64,000 bases of DNA from Yokenella regensburgei ATCC 49455 (GTDB taxonomy: Bacteria; Pseudomonadota; Gammaproteobacteria; Enterobacterales; Enterobacteriaceae), in contig NZ_JMPS01000038.1 in NCBI RefSeq assembly GCF_000735455.1, forward strand, positions 1 to 64,000. The letters are read 5' to 3'. This document shows, piece after piece, positions 29,442 to 37,224 of the stretch; position 1 is the stretch's first letter; every line of letters starts with the position of its first letter. The translations under genes and the position numbers were made by a program. The notes below the pieces were generated by a model that was given only the letters and a program-made list of their open reading frames with translations, had not been told where the DNA came from and searched no databases.

Positions 29442-30713
29442 ATGGCTGACGATTTCGATATTATTGTCATCGGCGCAGGGATTGCCGGTTCTGCCTGTGC
29501 GCTGCGCTGCGCCCGGGCGGGGCTAAACGTTCTCCTGATTGAGCGCGGCGAGCAGGCCGGCAGTAAAAATCTCTCCGGCGGTCGCCTCTATACTTACGCC
29601 CTTAACGACCTGCTGCCTCAGGCAACAGACAGCGCCCCCCTTGAACGCCGCATCACCCGGGAAAGCCTCTCTCTACTAACCCCTGACGCCGCCAGTACCT
29701 TTACCAGCCTCCAGCCGGAAGGCGACTCCTGGAGCATTCTACGCGCACGTTTTGATCCATGGCTGATGAGCCAGGCCGAAGCCAGTGGAGTGCAGTGTCT
29801 GACTGGGGTGACGGTTGACTCCCTGTTTGAAGAGAATGGGCGCATCAGCGGGGTTAACTGCGAAGGCGAAACCCTGTACGCACGTTATGTGGTGTTGGCC
29901 GAGGGCGCAAACAGCGTGCTTGCAGAACGGCACGGCCTACTGGAGAAGCCTTCGCGTACCACCATGGCGCTTGGTATCAAAGAGGTGCTGGCGCTGGACA
30001 AAGCGACCCTCGAATCCCGCTTCCTGCTGGAAGAGAATACCGGCGCGGCGCACCTGTTCAGCGGAGAGATTTGCGGTACCTTACCCGCCGGGGCGTTTCT
30101 TTATACTAACCAACACACGCTGTCGCTCGGCGTGGTCTGCCCGCTCTCCTCCATCGCCCAGGGCAGCTACCCGGCCACAGAGTTACTGGCTCGTCTGAAA
30201 TCACACCCGGCACTCCGCCCATTATTACGTGGTAGTGAAACCCTGGAGTACGGCGCCCACCTGGTCCCTGAAGGGGGAAAACACAGCATGCCGCGCCAGT
30301 TTGGTGGAGAAGGCTGGCTGCTGGTGGGTGATGTGCTGCGCACCTGCATCAACACCGGGTTTACGGTGCGAGGTATGGATACCGCCCTGCTCAGCGCCGA
30401 AGCCGCGGCCAACGCCCTCATTTATGCCTGCCAGCAAGATGCCCCGCAGAATCTCTTCACGCTCTACCATCGCGCTATTGAACGCAGCACACTATGGCCG
30501 CTGCTGAGCCGCTATGCCAGCGTTCCAGAACTGTTGCAACGCCCCGGCTGGTATCGTCAGTGGCCAGCGCTGATGAACGACGTTGCCCGCGATCTTTTCA
30601 AGGCGAGTCCGGATCCGACCCCTCTTTTACCACAGCTGCTGTGGCGTCATGCTCGTCGTCACGGACTACGCGGGCTGGCCGTCGATATGCTAAGGAGCCT
30701 GAAATGCCTGTAA
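29442..30713 (+). CDS. ygcN: YgcN, FixC/ETF:quinone oxidoreductase-like flavoprotein
   Basis: This 423-residue flavoprotein starts with an FAD Rossmann motif (IIVIGAGIAGSACAL, then the acidic end LLIER) and has a second FAD contact LLVGDVLRTCINTGFTVRGMD. The family (FixC and ETF-quinone oxidoreductase) passes electrons from an electron-transfer flavoprotein to quinone. The ferredoxin-like YgcO follows with a 10-base overlap, the usual FixC-FixX pairing, and the ETF subunits YgcQ and YgcR are encoded nearby. Function as this cluster's electron exit is inferred. Confidence 0.9.
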   Translation: MADDFDIIVIGAGIAGSACALRCARAGLNVLLIERGEQAGSKNLSGGRLYTYALNDLLPQATDSAPLERRITRESLSLLTPDAASTFTSLQPEGDSWSILRARFDPWLMSQAEASGVQCLTGVTVDSLFEENGRISGVNCEGETLYARYVVLAEGANSVLAERHGLLEKPSRTTMALGIKEVLALDKATLESRFLLEENTGAAHLFSGEICGTLPAGAFLYTNQHTLSLGVVCPLSSIAQGSYPATELLARLKSHPALRPLLRGSETLEYGAHLVPEGGKHSMPRQFGGEGWLLVGDVLRTCINTGFTVRGMDTALLSAEAAANALIYACQQDAPQNLFTLYHRAIERSTLWPLLSRYASVPELLQRPGWYRQWPALMNDVARDLFKASPDPTPLLPQLLWRHARRHGLRGLAVDMLRSLKCL

Positions 30714-30976
30714 CCCCGGCTTTAAGTCGCAATCAGTGGCGCTCCTCTGAACAACCACACATCCTCGTTGCAGACAATCCCCCGCGCGCGATGGCTCAAA
30801 CGCTGATTAACGCCTGCCCCGCCGGATTATTCACTCTGACACCGCTGGGAGCGCTGCAGGTTGATTACCGGGGTTGTCTTGAGTGCGGAACCTGCCGGTT
30901 ATTGTGCGATGAAAAAACGCTGGTGCGCTGGGGGTATCCTGAAGGCGGTTTCGGTATTACATTGCGTTTTGGCTGA
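30704..30976 (+). CDS. ygcO: YgcO, FixX-like ferredoxin
   Basis: The frame is open farther upstream, but the ATG at 30704 has TAAGGAG at a good distance and gives a 90-residue protein of FixX size. Cysteines in CLECGTCRLLC (C-x2-C-x2-C-x3-C) bind one [4Fe-4S] cluster. It overlaps the end of ygcN and should be its partner in electron transfer to quinone. Confidence 0.9.
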   Translation: MPVTPALSRNQWRSSEQPHILVADNPPRAMAQTLINACPAGLFTLTPLGALQVDYRGCLECGTCRLLCDEKTLVRWGYPEGGFGITLRFG

Positions 30977-30998
30977 TTGATATACAGGAAGGAAAACC

Positions 30999-31574
30999 AT
31001 GCCCCTCTTACACCTGCTTCGCCAGAGCCCGATAATCGCGGCGGTAAAAGACAATGCCAGCCTGCAGCTTGCTATCGATTCTGATTGTCAGTTTATCTCG
31101 GTGCTTTACGGCAACATCTGCACCATCAGCGGTATTGTGCAAAAAATTAAAAGCGCCGGAAAATATGCGTTTATCCACGTCGACCTGCTGGAAGGCGCAT
31201 CGAATAAAGAGATAGTCATCCAGTTTCTCAAGCTGGTGACCAAAGCGGACGGCATCATCAGCACCAAAGCCGCCATGTTGAAAGCCGCACGCGCAGAGGG
31301 GTACTTCTGTATTCATCGCCTGTTTATTGTCGACTCTATCTCATTTCATAACATCGATAAGCAGGTGGCGCAGTCGAATGCCGACTGTATTGAGATCTTA
31401 CCCGGCTGTATGCCGAAAGTACTGGGCTGGGTCACGGAGAAAATTCGCCAGCCGCTGATTGCAGGCGGCCTTGTGTGTGATGAAGAGGATGCCCGCAACG
31501 CGATAAGCGCAGGGGCGGCGGCGCTTTCTACCACCAATATTGACGTCTGGAAACTGGCAAAACAGCTGAGCTAA
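30999..31574 (+). CDS. ygcP: YgcP, GlpP-family putative antiterminator
   Basis: This 191-residue protein is of the glycerol-3-phosphate antiterminator family (TIM-barrel-like; segments FIHVDLLEGASNKE, ADGIISTKAAMLKAAR and IEILPGCMPKVLGWV). Bacillus GlpP binds glycerol-3-phosphate and a leader RNA and prevents termination ahead of glpD. YgcP is the third gene of ygcN-ygcO-ygcP and converges on ygcQ; their stop codons overlap. The two leader terminators at 36929-36974 and 37152-37199 are its most obvious targets. That is inference from family and context. The start has an AGGAAGG site. Confidence 0.88.
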   Translation: MPLLHLLRQSPIIAAVKDNASLQLAIDSDCQFISVLYGNICTISGIVQKIKSAGKYAFIHVDLLEGASNKEIVIQFLKLVTKADGIISTKAAMLKAARAEGYFCIHRLFIVDSISFHNIDKQVAQSNADCIEILPGCMPKVLGWVTEKIRQPLIAGGLVCDEEDARNAISAGAAALSTTNIDVWKLAKQLS

Positions 31575-32428
31575 TCCACTTTTGCGCATTCCACCAGGGC
31601 CGTCAGCACCGACGGCCAGTCATCAACAATCCCGACATCCGCAATAGTGAAAATAGCGGCCTGCGGATCCTGGTTGATTGCAACAATAAACTGGCTATGA
31701 CGCACCCCGGCACTAAAGGCCGCCGCACCGGACGCGCCGACAACAATACACACCTCAGGCGCCAATAAATGCCCGGAAATCCCAAGCGTGCGATCGACAT
31801 CAACGCCGCCATTCATCACCCGCGCGCGGCTGTAGCCAACCTCGGCATCCAGGGCGTTTGCGTATTGCTGAATACGGTACTCATCCACCTCCTCTGCACC
31901 CTGTCCTACCGCCAGCACAAAGGGAGATTCAGTGAGCGGATGGGCAGCTGCGACTGCTGACGGACTAAGTTCACAAAGCCACGCCGGTAAGGGTGTCGGT
32001 GTTATTGAGCATTCGCTGGAATATTGCAGAGGGATGTCTACCTTGCCGCCAGGCTGGCGCGCCAGTGACAGGCAATACGGCGAGGCACTCAGCGTCAGAG
32101 TTGCCACCAGCCCGTTGCCGTACGTCGCTTTACCAACCTGTCCCGTATTAGCATCGAACGACAACGCCTGGCAAACGCTGCTACCGCCCAACCGCCAGGC
32201 GAGCCGCGTTGCCAGTTCATCCCCCAGGGGGCCGGGAGGGAAAAGCAATGCCTGAACCGGCGTTTGTCGCCACTGTTCCACCAGCACATCCAGCAACTGC
32301 GCTGCTACCGTTACCGGCGATGTCACCCGCCAGCGCCCCAGGCTTTCGGTAGCAAGGCTCCCTCCCGTCAGCGTTCGGGCGATCTCTTGCTCGCTATTTT
32401 CATCCAACAGCACCAGCGCAATATTCAT
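31571..32428 (-). CDS. ygcQ: YgcQ, electron-transfer flavoprotein alpha subunit-like
   Basis: The ATG at 32426-32428 overlaps the ygcR stop (ATGA) and gives 285 residues. The open frame continues to a GTG at 32461, which would overlap ygcR more. The C-terminal FAD-binding half of ETF alpha is visible: GISGHLLAPEVCIVVGASGA followed by HSQFIVAINQDPQAAIF. It forms a heterodimer with YgcR that should take electrons from a dehydrogenase of the cluster and hand them to YgcN-YgcO. Confidence 0.9.
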   Translation of the reverse strand: MNIALVLLDENSEQEIARTLTGGSLATESLGRWRVTSPVTVAAQLLDVLVEQWRQTPVQALLFPPGPLGDELATRLAWRLGGSSVCQALSFDANTGQVGKATYGNGLVATLTLSASPYCLSLARQPGGKVDIPLQYSSECSITPTPLPAWLCELSPSAVAAAHPLTESPFVLAVGQGAEEVDEYRIQQYANALDAEVGYSRARVMNGGVDVDRTLGISGHLLAPEVCIVVGASGAAAFSAGVRHSQFIVAINQDPQAAIFTIADVGIVDDWPSVLTALVECAKVD

Positions 32429-33192
32429 TTCACCATCCTGGGTTGCAAATACTTCCGCCACAGCGTCTGCGCTTTCTCTTGCGCCGTAGCCCCATCGATC
32501 ATCGTCACTGCGCCTCGCGGCGGCGGTGTCTGCGTACTGACTACCGTTGTGCGCGGATTCTCTTCAAAAGCCAGTGGCTCACGGATAATGTCTGATTTTG
32601 CGGCAGCAAGCCGCTGACGCATTCCCGGTACCGGCATCGCCGGTGCACCGGTCTGACAGACCGCAATAATGGCCGGGAGTCGCACCCGGCAGCGACGGGT
32701 CTTTTGCTGCACCACGACAAACGGGGGTTCTACACTGAAGTCGGTCACCTGACTCAGGCACGGCCAGCCGAGCATTTCCGCAACCAGATACGGCGTTTGC
32801 CCGTTCTGCCCTTCACTGCTGAGGCTGCCGGTGACGATAAGCTCAGCATGGTTTATTCCCTGCTGCCGGGCTATCTGGCGGGCCACCGTTTCAGGAGCGA
32901 AGCGGTGAATACTGTCCGCTTCGATCAGGATCCTTTTCTCAAAACCCAGCGCGGCAAAATAACGCAGCCAGTGCAGCGCCCGCTGGTCACCGAGGGTCAG
33001 CGCTGTCAGCTTCAGCGCGTTGTTCGTCTTCACCTGCGCCAGTAAAATCGCGGCCGCCGTTTGTTCATCGGCGCCAGGACTCACCGGCAGCGCCGAAGTA
33101 TCAGGCCCGCCCTGCCGTGCTGCTGCCTGCCACTCCAGCGTGGATAGCATGCCGAGATCGGGCTCGGCTTTAAACGTGAACAGAATGTTCAT
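32425..33192 (-). CDS. ygcR: YgcR, electron-transfer flavoprotein beta subunit-like
   Basis: The ATG at 33190-33192 is preceded by GGGAG and gives 255 residues (MNILFTFKAEPDLGML). Upstream codons are in frame but lie inside ygcS. The fold is that of ETF beta, with GALKLTA-like ADP-binding segments (LKLTALTLGDQRALHWLRYF) and the ETF signature-like TGSLSSEGQNGQTPYLVAEM. The gene overlaps ygcS upstream by 23 bases and ygcQ downstream. Confidence 0.88.
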   Translation of the reverse strand: MNILFTFKAEPDLGMLSTLEWQAAARQGGPDTSALPVSPGADEQTAAAILLAQVKTNNALKLTALTLGDQRALHWLRYFAALGFEKRILIEADSIHRFAPETVARQIARQQGINHAELIVTGSLSSEGQNGQTPYLVAEMLGWPCLSQVTDFSVEPPFVVVQQKTRRCRVRLPAIIAVCQTGAPAMPVPGMRQRLAAAKSDIIREPLAFEENPRTTVVSTQTPPPRGAVTMIDGATAQEKAQTLWRKYLQPRMVK

Positions 33193-34522
33193 TGATTGCT
33201 CCCTGTTTTTTATCGCCATTTCCGGCCGCGACCAGAGACAGATCCTTCGTTTCGGGAGCCCACAGCCAGGTCACCAGTAAGCCCACCAGCAATACGCCTG
33301 CTAGCAGCAGTAGCGTTACCTGCATTCCCAACGCCGAAAGTGCCCAGGGCAATAAACCGGTGCTGATAGCAGCACCCAGGCGGCTCATTGCGGTGGCGAA
33401 TCCCACCCCCAACGAGCGAATATCGGTTGGGAAGCTTTCAGCAGGCAGTATCCCCACCAGATTGCTTGCAGCTGAAATTGTGGTGCTGAACAGAATAAAC
33501 AGCAGCAACAGTGCGAAGGTGCTTCCTGCCGGAAGAAACGCCATCATAGTCAGCGTGGTGGCAAGCGTAGCGAAGCTTGCCAGCAGAAAGCGCCGCCGCG
33601 TTAACAGGTGGGTGAGCCATAACCCCAGAACCGCACCGGCAATCAGCAACACGTTCAGCATCAGGCTGGCAGTGAGTGCATCTTCCAGCCCCAGCGTGGT
33701 AGCAATGGTCGGAAGCCAGGTATAAATGACAAACCACGGGATAACCAGACAGACAAAGAACAGACTGTTGAACAGGGTCCGTCGCCAGTAACGTGCGGAA
33801 AACAGTGCACTGATATGCCGGGTACTGGCGACAGCCACTTCATCCCCCAACAGTACATTTGGCCCAAGATGACGATGTACCACCGCATATGCCTCGGCGA
33901 TCCGCCCCTGACGCATAAGCCAGCGAGGAGATTCCGGTGTGCCCCAGCGTAAAAGCGTAATGATGAGCGATGGCAGCGCCGCCGAGGCCAGCAGCCAGCG
34001 CCAGGCATCGGGTTCCCCCTGAATAAGCCAGTGCCCCATCAAGCTTGCCAGCACGTATCCCACCGTCCAGACCACGCTGAATGCCCCCAGCAACATGCCG
34101 CGATGACGGCGTGGTGAGAACTCGGCCAGCAGCGTATGCCCAACGGAGTAATCTCCGCCAAGGCCAAACCCTATCAATACCCGCAGCCAGAAAAGCTGCT
34201 CCGGCGTACTGACAAAAAATTGCAAAAAGGATGCGAGGGTAATCAGCAAAAAGCTGAAGGTGAAAATCTTCTGTCGTCCGATGTAGTCAGAGAGCCAGCC
34301 TAACGTCAGGCTGCCGATAAACAGGCCAATCAGCGCGGAGCCGCCAATGAGCCCCTCCTGCAGCGGCGAAAGCTGCATAGCAGGAACCAACTGGATCATC
34401 GCATAGCCAATCACCCCCAATACGTAGCCGTCCGTCAGATGCGCGCCAAAGGTCAGCCCGGCTATCCGGCAGTGGAAACCGTTAAGGGGTAAATCATCCA
34501 TTCGCACCGGTGAAGTGTTCAT
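33170..34522 (-). CDS. ygcS: YgcS, MFS transporter
   Basis: This 450-residue carrier has twelve predicted membrane helices and the MFS loop motif LGWLSDYIGRQKIF between helices 2 and 3 with WLRVLIGFGLGGDYSVG, placing it in the sugar/aromatic-acid transporter branch. It lies between ygcU and ygcR in the ygcW-U-S-R-Q operon and presumably imports the cluster's substrate or a related compound. The substrate is not known. Confidence 0.9.
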   Translation of the reverse strand: MNTSPVRMDDLPLNGFHCRIAGLTFGAHLTDGYVLGVIGYAMIQLVPAMQLSPLQEGLIGGSALIGLFIGSLTLGWLSDYIGRQKIFTFSFLLITLASFLQFFVSTPEQLFWLRVLIGFGLGGDYSVGHTLLAEFSPRRHRGMLLGAFSVVWTVGYVLASLMGHWLIQGEPDAWRWLLASAALPSLIITLLRWGTPESPRWLMRQGRIAEAYAVVHRHLGPNVLLGDEVAVASTRHISALFSARYWRRTLFNSLFFVCLVIPWFVIYTWLPTIATTLGLEDALTASLMLNVLLIAGAVLGLWLTHLLTRRRFLLASFATLATTLTMMAFLPAGSTFALLLLFILFSTTISAASNLVGILPAESFPTDIRSLGVGFATAMSRLGAAISTGLLPWALSALGMQVTLLLLAGVLLVGLLVTWLWAPETKDLSLVAAGNGDKKQGAINEHSVHV

Positions 34523-34550
34523 TGCTACCCCTTCATTTTCCGGTAAAAGG

Positions 34551-34576
34551 AACGGCTCCCCGGACGGGAAGCCGTT
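34551..34576 (-). terminator. Intercistronic hairpin between ygcU and ygcS
   Basis: Arms AACGGCTCCC (34551-34560) and GGGAAGCCGTT (34566-34576) pair with one bulge around a 5-base loop. On the minus strand the stem is followed by CCTTTT. It may reduce transcription into ygcS or stabilise the ygcW-ygcU message. Confidence 0.5.
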
Positions 34577-34582
34577 TTGTCT

Positions 34583-36037
34583 TCATTTCTCAACAGGATA
34601 AATTGTCCCGCTATTCATAATGCCGTTAGGATCGAACTGGCGCTTCAGTCCTTCCATCAGCGCCCAGGCACTACCGTGTTCCTGCTTGCTCCAGTGAACG
34701 CGGTGCTTACCAATACCGTGGTGATGAACCATAGATCCACCAAAGCGCAGCGTCTCTTCGACAATTATCTGGTTCAGCGGGTTGTGGTATTTGTCGATCT
34801 CCTCTTCTGGCTTACAGTCCACCACGTTGTAGTCATACACAAAATACATGTTGGTGCCGTTGATATAGCTGTGTGACGAGTGGCCGCCCAGCATGGTGAT
34901 GTCGTCCGCATGTGGGAATTCACGACGAATGCGTTCAATCACGCTTTCGTAGATGTTGTTGATATTGGCCCAGTCACCGGAGACTTCTGTCGTAAAGCCC
35001 ATATTGCCGGTCTTGAGTATTTGTACGCGCTCGGCGGCCACTTTGTCCGGTCCCCAGTTCAGATGATTAAACCAGGTTTCAATCAGCTTGCTGTCAACGC
35101 GCTGGCATCCCTTGAAGCGGGAAACAATATCGGCAATCCCTTCTCCGGTTGCTTTCGCCATCCGTGGATTCCCTTCCGCCATAAATATCAGCACGCATTT
35201 GCCATCGGCAAAATGGGTAAAGTGCTGGGTGCCATCTTCCGCATCGTACAGACGGGCAATAGACGGGCGATACCCTTCCACCATCACTTCCCGCAGGATG
35301 CTGAAGCCGGTTTTCATATCGTCCAGCACATAGCCGTAAAACAGGTTGTTTTCTGGCATGTATTTGAAGATTTTCACCGTCACTTCAGTGATGTAGCACA
35401 GTGCCCCTTCATTACCGATAATGATGTGGCGAATATCCGGGCCAGCAGCGCGGCGCGGCACATTTTTGATGCGGGTGATAGTGCCATCAGGCAGTACGGC
35501 CTCCAGGCCGACGACCATATCTTCAATGGCGCCGTACAGGGTAGAAAACTGCCCAATACTACGGGTTGCCACCAGCCCTCCCATCTGCGCCAGCGGTTTT
35601 GACTGCGGTGAGTGTCCGGTGGTGTAGCCTTTGGCCCGCAGCGCCTCTTCAAGCACTTCCAGCGGCACGCCGCACTGCGCGGTCGCCTGCATGTTTTCAA
35701 TATCGATACTCAGAATGCTGTTCATGCCGGAACCATCGAGCACGAGGGAGTTTTTAACCGTAGTCTCAAGCCCCCCTTCCGTAGCAGAAGCGCCGGTGCG
35801 CGGCACCCCGTTGATATGATGCTGGTTCATGAATGTCAGCACCCGTGAGACCTGCTCGGTTGAGCCCAGCTTTACCACCGCTGCAGGGATCGGTAGCGTA
35901 TATACGCCATGAATATCGGCGTATTTGCGAAAACGGTCGATACTGCTTTTCTTCAGCACCGTTTCATCAGTAATAACGCGCTCGGGACCAACAATTTCTT
36001 TTAACTGGTCGACAATCTCTTCGCGGGATAAAGACAT
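34583..36037 (-). CDS. ygcU: YgcU, FAD-linked oxidase/dehydrogenase
   Basis: The ATG at 36035-36037 follows AAGGAAGG and gives 484 residues, the E. coli YgcU length; in-frame codons to 36082 are upstream of that site. The FAD-binding domain (GVPRTGASATEGG, then HSPQSKPLAQMGGL) and the C-terminal oxidase domain ending near MVHHHGIGKHRVHW belong to the glycolate oxidase/D-lactate dehydrogenase/alkyl-DHAP synthase superfamily. It is the likeliest donor of electrons to the YgcQR flavoprotein. The substrate is unknown. Confidence 0.92.
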   Translation of the reverse strand: MSLSREEIVDQLKEIVGPERVITDETVLKKSSIDRFRKYADIHGVYTLPIPAAVVKLGSTEQVSRVLTFMNQHHINGVPRTGASATEGGLETTVKNSLVLDGSGMNSILSIDIENMQATAQCGVPLEVLEEALRAKGYTTGHSPQSKPLAQMGGLVATRSIGQFSTLYGAIEDMVVGLEAVLPDGTITRIKNVPRRAAGPDIRHIIIGNEGALCYITEVTVKIFKYMPENNLFYGYVLDDMKTGFSILREVMVEGYRPSIARLYDAEDGTQHFTHFADGKCVLIFMAEGNPRMAKATGEGIADIVSRFKGCQRVDSKLIETWFNHLNWGPDKVAAERVQILKTGNMGFTTEVSGDWANINNIYESVIERIRREFPHADDITMLGGHSSHSYINGTNMYFVYDYNVVDCKPEEEIDKYHNPLNQIIVEETLRFGGSMVHHHGIGKHRVHWSKQEHGSAWALMEGLKRQFDPNGIMNSGTIYPVEK

Positions 36038-36114
36038 AACCATTCCTTCCTGATAATTAACACGGAATAAAAATTCATTCACCTACAGAAACCACAAAAA
36101 TAAAGATTCAGGAT

Positions 36115-36900
36115 TTACCTTACTAAATATCCGCCATCAACAACCAATAAATGACCGTTAACATAATTCGATGCCCGACTGGCCAGATAAACCATTGCCC
36201 CCATTAAATCCTGAGTATCTCCCCAACGATTAGCCGGAATATGATCCAATACACGCTGGTTCGTTTCCGGATTACTACGCGTAGCCAATGTAATATCCGT
36301 AGCGTAATATCCCGGCGCAATACCATTCACCTGAATATTGTATTGTCCTAATTCATCACAATAGGCTTTAGTGAATCCAGCCAGCGCATGTTTGGTGGCA
36401 GAATAGGCCGGGGACCACTGGCCACCCAGGTAAGAGAACAGCGAACAGATATTAATAATCTTACCGCTATTTTGTGGAATCATGACTTTTGCCGCTTCGT
36501 GGCTCAGTTCAAAAGCCGCCGTCAGGTTAACGTCGATCATTGGGTCCCAGTCTGCACGACCAAAATCCAGCACCTTGTTGAGCTTACAGATCCCTGCATT
36601 GTTAACCAGAACATCAACGGTGCCAAAACGCTCGCAGCAGGCCGCGATGATCTGACGTGGCGCGCCTGCGGCGGTGATATCTACCTGCATCAGCTCAACT
36701 TCGACACCCTGCTGTTCAATCAGCTCTTTCGTTTCACCGTTGTCTATCACGAAACTTGGGATAAACAGGTTAGCTCCAGCCTTGGCCAGCGCCATCGCGA
36801 ACGCCTGACCCAGGCCGCTGTTGCCGCCGGTGACGATCGCGGTTTTACCTTTCAGGGAGAAAAAATCCATTGAAAATGCATTAAGTGATTCGATTGACAT
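36115..36900 (-). CDS. ygcW: YgcW, short-chain dehydrogenase/reductase
   Basis: The ATG at 36898-36900 gives 261 residues, as in E. coli. The upstream in-frame codons run through a leader terminator and are not coding. It has the NAD(P)-binding TGGNSGLG, the NNAG of VLVNNAGICK and the catalytic serine and YSATK. It is the first gene of ygcW-U-S-R-Q. The nearest families oxidise sugar acids or polyols such as gluconate or deoxygluconate. Confidence 0.92.
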   Translation of the reverse strand: MSIESLNAFSMDFFSLKGKTAIVTGGNSGLGQAFAMALAKAGANLFIPSFVIDNGETKELIEQQGVEVELMQVDITAAGAPRQIIAACCERFGTVDVLVNNAGICKLNKVLDFGRADWDPMIDVNLTAAFELSHEAAKVMIPQNSGKIINICSLFSYLGGQWSPAYSATKHALAGFTKAYCDELGQYNIQVNGIAPGYYATDITLATRSNPETNQRVLDHIPANRWGDTQDLMGAMVYLASRASNYVNGHLLVVDGGYLVR

Positions 36901-36928
36901 AATGGTTACGCTCCGGGTTCCTTTAGGC

Positions 36929-36974
36929 AAAAAAAAGAAAGGCAACTTCCCCTGCGAGAGGGAAGTCACCTTTC
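36929..36974 (-). terminator. Leader terminator (attenuator) ahead of ygcW
   Basis: On the minus strand a 15-base stem (36960-36974 with 36937-36951, two G-U pairs, 8-base loop) is followed by eight Us (36929-36936). It ends 28 bases before the ygcW start. No minus-strand gene lies upstream for it to terminate, so it is a leader attenuator. The 25-base motif at 36966-36990 overlaps the 5' arm and recurs in the yqcE leader. Confidence 0.85.
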
Positions 36975-36990
36975 TCATTATCTCTGGTAA
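36966..36990 (-). promoter_or_regulatory. Conserved leader motif, copy 1 (ygcW side)
   Basis: These 25 bases, read on the minus strand, match 20 of 25 bases of the motif at 37138-37162 on the plus strand. They share TTAC, AGAGA and ATGAGAAA blocks at identical spacing. In both leaders the motif begins 14 bases before the terminator stem and enters its 5' arm. This is the geometry of an antiterminator-binding site that competes with the terminator. Confidence 0.7.
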
Positions 36991-37027
36991 CTGGTTTGAA
37001 TTTTTAACACAGCCATCTGCGCGCTAA

Positions 37028-37043
37028 TGTGAGCTGACTCACA
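37028..37043. promoter_or_regulatory. CRP site 1 in ygcW/yqcE region
   Basis: TGTGA and TCACA half-sites with a six-base spacer (GCTGAC) match the CRP consensus exactly. A -41.5 placement would put the ygcW-side transcription start near 36994, just ahead of the conserved leader motif. Confidence 0.85.
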
Positions 37044-37085
37044 GACATGGTTATTAATATCATTTTGCGAAAATTTTCCATGAAG

Positions 37086-37101
37086 CGTGATAATTCTCAC
37101 A
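37086..37101. promoter_or_regulatory. CRP site 2 in ygcW/yqcE region
   Basis: CGTGA and TCACA half-sites with a six-base spacer match the CRP consensus at nine of ten half-site bases. Its centre is 58 bases from that of site 1. A TGTTAT box at 37120-37125 could be the -10 of the yqcE promoter, which places this site in a class II position. Confidence 0.75.
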
Positions 37102-37137
37102 CTCAGAACACAGCTTCCATGTTATTTCTGAACGCCA

Positions 37138-37162
37138 TTACTAGAGACCATGAGAAAAGTAA
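37138..37162 (+). promoter_or_regulatory. Conserved leader motif, copy 2 (yqcE side)
   Basis: This is the partner of the motif at 36966-36990, with 20 of 25 identical bases in the opposite orientation. It begins 14 bases before the terminator stem at 37152, the same offset as copy 1. The predicted transcription start is only a few bases upstream, so the motif would sit at the very 5' end of the leader RNA. Confidence 0.7.
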
Positions 37163-37199
37163 TCCACCTGAAAAGGCGGCTTACTTTTCTCTTTTTTTT
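37152..37199 (+). terminator. Leader terminator (attenuator) ahead of yqcE
   Basis: Arms at 37152-37168 and 37175-37191 pair over 15 of 17 positions with a 6-base loop, followed by eight Ts (37192-37199). The yqcE start codon is 25 bases beyond. No plus-strand gene ends just upstream, so the terminator acts on the yqcE-ygcE leader itself. Confidence 0.85.
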
Positions 37200-37224
37200 G
37201 CCTGTAAAACCATGAGGCCACGAT

